From the NCBI GenBank assembly GCA_964348755.1, contig CAYGDW010000008.1, positions 1-64,000 on the forward strand: a stretch of DNA of 64,000 nt, read 5' to 3'. Positions 60,524-64,000 of the stretch are shown piece by piece. The translations under genes and the position numbers were made by a program. How positions within the stretch are numbered: the first letter of the stretch is position 1; the number at the start of each line of letters is the position of its first letter. The notes beneath the pieces are model-generated. The model ran no database searches. It was not told the DNA's origin and worked only from the letters and a program-made list of their open reading frames with translations. The DNA is from UBA7960 sp964348755. GTDB lineage: Bacteria > Bacteroidota > Bacteroidia > Bacteroidales > UBA7960.

Positions 60524-63500
60524 ATGAATATAATAATTATGAAACTTTTGCCAAAGACCGCAATTGTAAGCATTTTTATGCTTGCGGCCGGTCTGAACCT
60601 TTTCGGCCAGGCTATTACAGTTAGGGGAACCGTAAGCGACCGTACAGGTGAAACACTGCCGGGAGTAAACATAATGGTAAAAGGTACCCCAACTGGTACC
60701 ATTTCCGACATTAACGGCAATTATTATATATCTACTCCGGCAGATGGTGTGCTTGTTTTTACCTACATCGGTTTCAACCCGGTTGAGGAATCCGTAAGGG
60801 GTCGCCAATTGATCAATGTAACCCTTGAAACCACCGTAACCACCCTTGAGGAAGCTGTGGTAATAGGCTATGGGGCTATAAGAAGGCGCGACATAACCGG
60901 TTCGGTGGCCTCAGTAAGTGGCGATGCCATTGCAGCCAAGCCCATAGCCAGTGTAGCCGAGGCTCTTACAGGAAAACTGGCCGGTGTTCAGGTAGTTACT
61001 ACCGAAGGATCGCCCGATGCCGAGATTAAAATTCGCGTGCGCGGTGGCGGATCCATTACCGGCGATAATTCTCCACTTTTTATAGTTGACGGTTTTCCGG
61101 TTGAGTCTATATCCGACCTTTCGCCAACCGATATTGAATCGATTGACGTGCTGAAAGATGCCTCATCAACGGCAATTTACGGATCAAGAGGTGCAAATGG
61201 GGTTATAATTATTACCACCCGCAAAGGAGCTCAGGGGCGCATTTCGGTGCGTTACGATGCCTTCGCCTCATTCAACAGGCTCGCAAAAAAAATCGATGTG
61301 CTTTCGCCATTCGATTACACCCTTTGGCAATACGAAAGAGCTTTGCTTGCCAATGACCTTTCGCGCTATACTAACATGTTCGGTAATTTTCAGGACATAG
61401 ACCTTTACCGCAATGCTCCGGCCAACGACTGGCAGGGAATCACTTTCGGACGCCTTGGTTTTACCTCAAACCACTCGTTAAATATTTCGGGGGGAACCGA
61501 CAAAACTACCTACTCTTTTAATTATACCGACAACACCAACCGCGCCATCATGCAATTTTCGGGGTTCAAACGCGACAACCTGAGTCTCCGGATTACACAT
61601 AAACCGGTTGAGCGCATAACCATGGGCCTGAATATTCGCTATGCAAATACACAAATTAGTGGTGGTGGTGCAAACGAACAGCGCGAATTTTCGTTTTCGG
61701 CCGATCCTCGCCTGCGCCACGCCATGATATTTCCGCCATTTCCGGTTGCAGGTCTTACCGACGACGAAGGCGAAACCGACAGAGATTTTGTTTTATTTCA
61801 TCCATTGGTGGCACTCAAGGACAACGACCGGTTTCAGAAGAGGATTACCTACAACCTTAGCGGCAATGTTGCGTGGGAAATTGTTGACAACTTAAAATTA
61901 ACCACCGAATTGGGCATTGACGACTTCAGAAATGCCGATGAAAGGTTTTACGGGCCAACAACCCACTACGCCCGTACGGTTCCAAGTGCCACAATTCAAG
62001 GAATGCCCGCTTTAATTTTTAACAAAACCTCGCGCGAAACATTCCGAAATACCAATACCCTGTTTTATAACTTTAAAGACCTCCTGCCTGCAAACCACTC
62101 ATTAAATATGTTGGTTGGCCAGGAATATATTATAAGGACTGAAGGATTCCACGAAACTTCGGTCCATGGTTTTCCCAATGGCTTTGACTTTAATTCTTCG
62201 CGCAGCCTATCGGCACAGGCCGTGGCCCACTCAATCAACAATTATTTGTATCCAAACGATATACTGTTCTCGTTTTTCGGGAGAGTAAATTATGATTTTA
62301 AAGGAAAATACCTGCTAAGTTCGACCTTCAGGGCCGATGGATCATCAAAATTCTCAAAAGTTAACCGCTGGGGTTATTTCCCATCGGCTGCTTTTGCCTG
62401 GCGCATTTCGGGCGAACCATTCATGCAGTTTGCCAGCCCCTGGCTCGACGATATGAAGGTAAGAATAAGCTACGGAACAGCAGGCAACAACAATATTCCA
62501 ACAGGTCAATTGCTTCAGTCGCTCGAAGTAAGCACCACCACCTGGATTAACGGGTTTAACAGTTATTGGGCTCCCACAAAAACCATGGCCAACCCTGAAC
62601 TGAAATGGGAAACCACCATTACCCGAAATGTGGGCCTCGACTACACCCTGTTCAACGGACGACTGGGAGGATCGGTAGAAGCCTACATAAACACCACCAG
62701 CGACCTGCTTATACTTTTCCCCACTCCCGGAACCGGCTACCTTGAGCAATACCGCAATATGGGTGAAACAGAAAACAGGGGAATTGAAACCATGATAAGT
62801 TGGGTGGCACTCGACAAGCAAAAATACGGATTAACCATAGGCGCAAATATAGGTTTTAACCGTAATAAGATTAAATCTCTGGGGCTGATGAATGATTTTA
62901 CAACTGTTTCAGGATGGGCATCGACCGATATTGCGGCCGAATACCTTATAGCGGCTGGCTTACCAGTAGGGCAAATTTATGGGTTTAAAAGCGCCGGAAG
63001 GTATGAAGTAGCTGATTTTGAAGGCTTTATAAATGACCGCTGGGTACTTAAAACTGGTGTAACCGACAGCAGCCCCATTATCGGGACCCTGCGCCCGGGA
63101 AGCAAAAAACTGGTAAATGTTACCGAAGGCGACAATATTGTAAACCTTGCCGACAGGGTGGTTATAGGCAACACAAACCCATTGCATACCGGAGGATTTA
63201 CCCTGAACGGCAGGCTGCACGGGTTCGATGTTATGGCTGCTTTTAACTGGAGCTACGGAAATGACATTTACAATGCCAACAAAATAGAATATACCACAAC
63301 AGGCCGTTTCCACTCGCGAAACCTTTCAAGCGAAATGCAGGAAGGAAACCGGTGGACCAACCTGCTTCCAAATGGAACCCTTACCAACGACCCCGAGCAA
63401 CTTGCAGCACTGAATGAAAACACCACCATGTGGTCGCCATTTATGCCCAAGTTTGTGCTTACCGACTGGGCGGTTGAAGACGGCTCGTTTCTGAGGCTTA

Positions 63501-63727
63501 ACACCCTAACTGTTGGTTACACCCTGCCTCGAGAACTGGTAAGACGGCTTAAACTGCAAAACCTCAGGTTTTATGTTAGCGGAAACAATGTGGCATTGTG
63601 GACCAATTATACCGGCTTCGATCCGGAGGTGTCAACCCGAAGAAGAACCCCAATGACTCCAGGGGTTGACTACTCAGCCTACCCACGCAGTCGCTCACTT
63701 GTGTTTGGATTAAATTTAAGTTTTTAA
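60524..63727 (+). CDS. SusC/RagA-family TonB-dependent outer-membrane transporter (pectin locus)
   Basis: A 1067-residue importer, probably for oligogalacturonides. It has the signal peptide (start at ATG 60524 or, equally plausible, 60539), a carboxypeptidase-regulatory-like domain (about 30-115, ITVRGTVSDRTGETLPGVNI) and a plug (about 120-235, VIGYGAIRRRDITGSVAS and SIDVLKDASSTAIYGSRGANG). The beta-barrel ends SRSLVFGLNLSF. It is only broadly similar to the xylan SusC, consistent with a different ligand. A SusD gene follows after about 100 bases. Confidence 0.96.
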   Translation: MNIIIMKLLPKTAIVSIFMLAAGLNLFGQAITVRGTVSDRTGETLPGVNIMVKGTPTGTISDINGNYYISTPADGVLVFTYIGFNPVEESVRGRQLINVTLETTVTTLEEAVVIGYGAIRRRDITGSVASVSGDAIAAKPIASVAEALTGKLAGVQVVTTEGSPDAEIKIRVRGGGSITGDNSPLFIVDGFPVESISDLSPTDIESIDVLKDASSTAIYGSRGANGVIIITTRKGAQGRISVRYDAFASFNRLAKKIDVLSPFDYTLWQYERALLANDLSRYTNMFGNFQDIDLYRNAPANDWQGITFGRLGFTSNHSLNISGGTDKTTYSFNYTDNTNRAIMQFSGFKRDNLSLRITHKPVERITMGLNIRYANTQISGGGANEQREFSFSADPRLRHAMIFPPFPVAGLTDDEGETDRDFVLFHPLVALKDNDRFQKRITYNLSGNVAWEIVDNLKLTTELGIDDFRNADERFYGPTTHYARTVPSATIQGMPALIFNKTSRETFRNTNTLFYNFKDLLPANHSLNMLVGQEYIIRTEGFHETSVHGFPNGFDFNSSRSLSAQAVAHSINNYLYPNDILFSFFGRVNYDFKGKYLLSSTFRADGSSKFSKVNRWGYFPSAAFAWRISGEPFMQFASPWLDDMKVRISYGTAGNNNIPTGQLLQSLEVSTTTWINGFNSYWAPTKTMANPELKWETTITRNVGLDYTLFNGRLGGSVEAYINTTSDLLILFPTPGTGYLEQYRNMGETENRGIETMISWVALDKQKYGLTIGANIGFNRNKIKSLGLMNDFTTVSGWASTDIAAEYLIAAGLPVGQIYGFKSAGRYEVADFEGFINDRWVLKTGVTDSSPIIGTLRPGSKKLVNVTEGDNIVNLADRVVIGNTNPLHTGGFTLNGRLHGFDVMAAFNWSYGNDIYNANKIEYTTTGRFHSRNLSSEMQEGNRWTNLLPNGTLTNDPEQLAALNENTTMWSPFMPKFVLTDWAVEDGSFLRLNTLTVGYTLPRELVRRLKLQNLRFYVSGNNVALWTNYTGFDPEVSTRRRTPMTPGVDYSAYPRSRSLVFGLNLSF

Positions 63728-63830
63728 TAATAGCTCAGACCCCTGAAATTAGCCATAAGATATTTTCATTCAAACCGGAAAAAAATTATGGCAAATTCAA
63801 TCTGACCTGAAAAAATTAAAAAATAAACAG

Positions 63831-64000
63831 ATGAAAAAGCTTAAAAATATATTCCTGATCCTGATTCTTACAGGTATTGGGGTTTCTTGCGAAGAAATAT
63901 TTGATGCCCCTACAAAATCCTCACTCGATGAGTCGGTAGTTTTTTCTAACCCAGTATTGGCCGAAGGGGCCATTGCCGGTATTCTGCATTCATTGGCCGA
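63831..64000 (+). CDS. SusD/RagB-family lipoprotein, 5' part only
   Basis: The reading frame from ATG 63831 encodes a lipoprotein signal (MKKLKNIFLILILTGIGVSC, Cys20) followed by EEIFDAPTKSSLDES and AEGAIAGILHSLA, as in SusD N-termini. It runs off the window end after 56 codons. Position directly downstream of SusC supports the call. Confidence 0.88.
   Translation, partial: MKKLKNIFLILILTGIGVSCEEIFDAPTKSSLDESVVFSNPVLAEGAIAGILHSLA

Overview
The window reads as a chromosomal stretch of a plant-polysaccharide-degrading member of Bacteroidota, most like Bacteroidales/Marinilabiliales. The support is two SusC/SusD pairs, two hybrid two-component systems (HTCS) with periplasmic propeller sensors, many lipoproteins, TAnnTTTG-type promoter boxes and heptad intergenic repeats. 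A TRAP importer in the uronate cluster suggests an environmental lineage rather than a typical gut Bacteroides. I see no rRNA, tRNA, CRISPR array or intact insertion sequence. No gap between genes exceeds 300 bases; the longest is 7420-7701.

Region 1 (about 1-24800) is a glucuronoxylan utilization locus. On the minus strand, from 5' to 3', it holds SusC, SusD, two IPT/TIG surface glycan-binding lipoproteins, a GH10 xylanase, GH115 and GH67 alpha-glucuronidases, a GPH-type sugar symporter, a second GH10 and two GH43 enzymes. The last GH43 lacks its C-terminal domain at the window edge. A divergent HTCS gene and an aldose 1-epimerase follow. Between susC and the HTCS lies a phased array of GTTAC repeats, probably the HTCS binding site.

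Region 2 (24900-29550) is a spacer holding an orphan TonB-dependent receptor, glycerol kinase and a DUF3109 protein.

Region 3 (29764-40851) is a hexuronate catabolic core. uxaC and uxaE (tagaturonate epimerase) run leftward. A divergent LacI-family regulator leads uxuB, uxuA, kdgK, a second PfkB kinase, a LarA-family nickel-pincer racemase homologue and 6-phosphogluconate dehydrogenase. The tail suggests a previously undescribed shunt: mannonate to gluconate to 6-phosphogluconate to ribulose 5-phosphate.

Region 4 (40984-50800) contains ogt, VOC, tandem-AHSA1 and DUF1801 genes, then a pectin operon (CE8 fused to DUF6265-like and YCII-like domains, a broken CE12/GH43 chimera, DUF4861, kduD, kduI) and a LacI regulator.

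Region 5 (50932-64000) carries KDPG aldolase with a DctPQM TRAP importer, then a pectin utilization locus of HTCS, PL1 pectate lyase, SusC and the start of SusD.

Together, (methyl)glucuronate from xylan, galacturonate from pectin and unsaturated uronates from pectate lyase all converge on 2-keto-3-deoxygluconate, then KDPG, then pyruvate and glyceraldehyde 3-phosphate.
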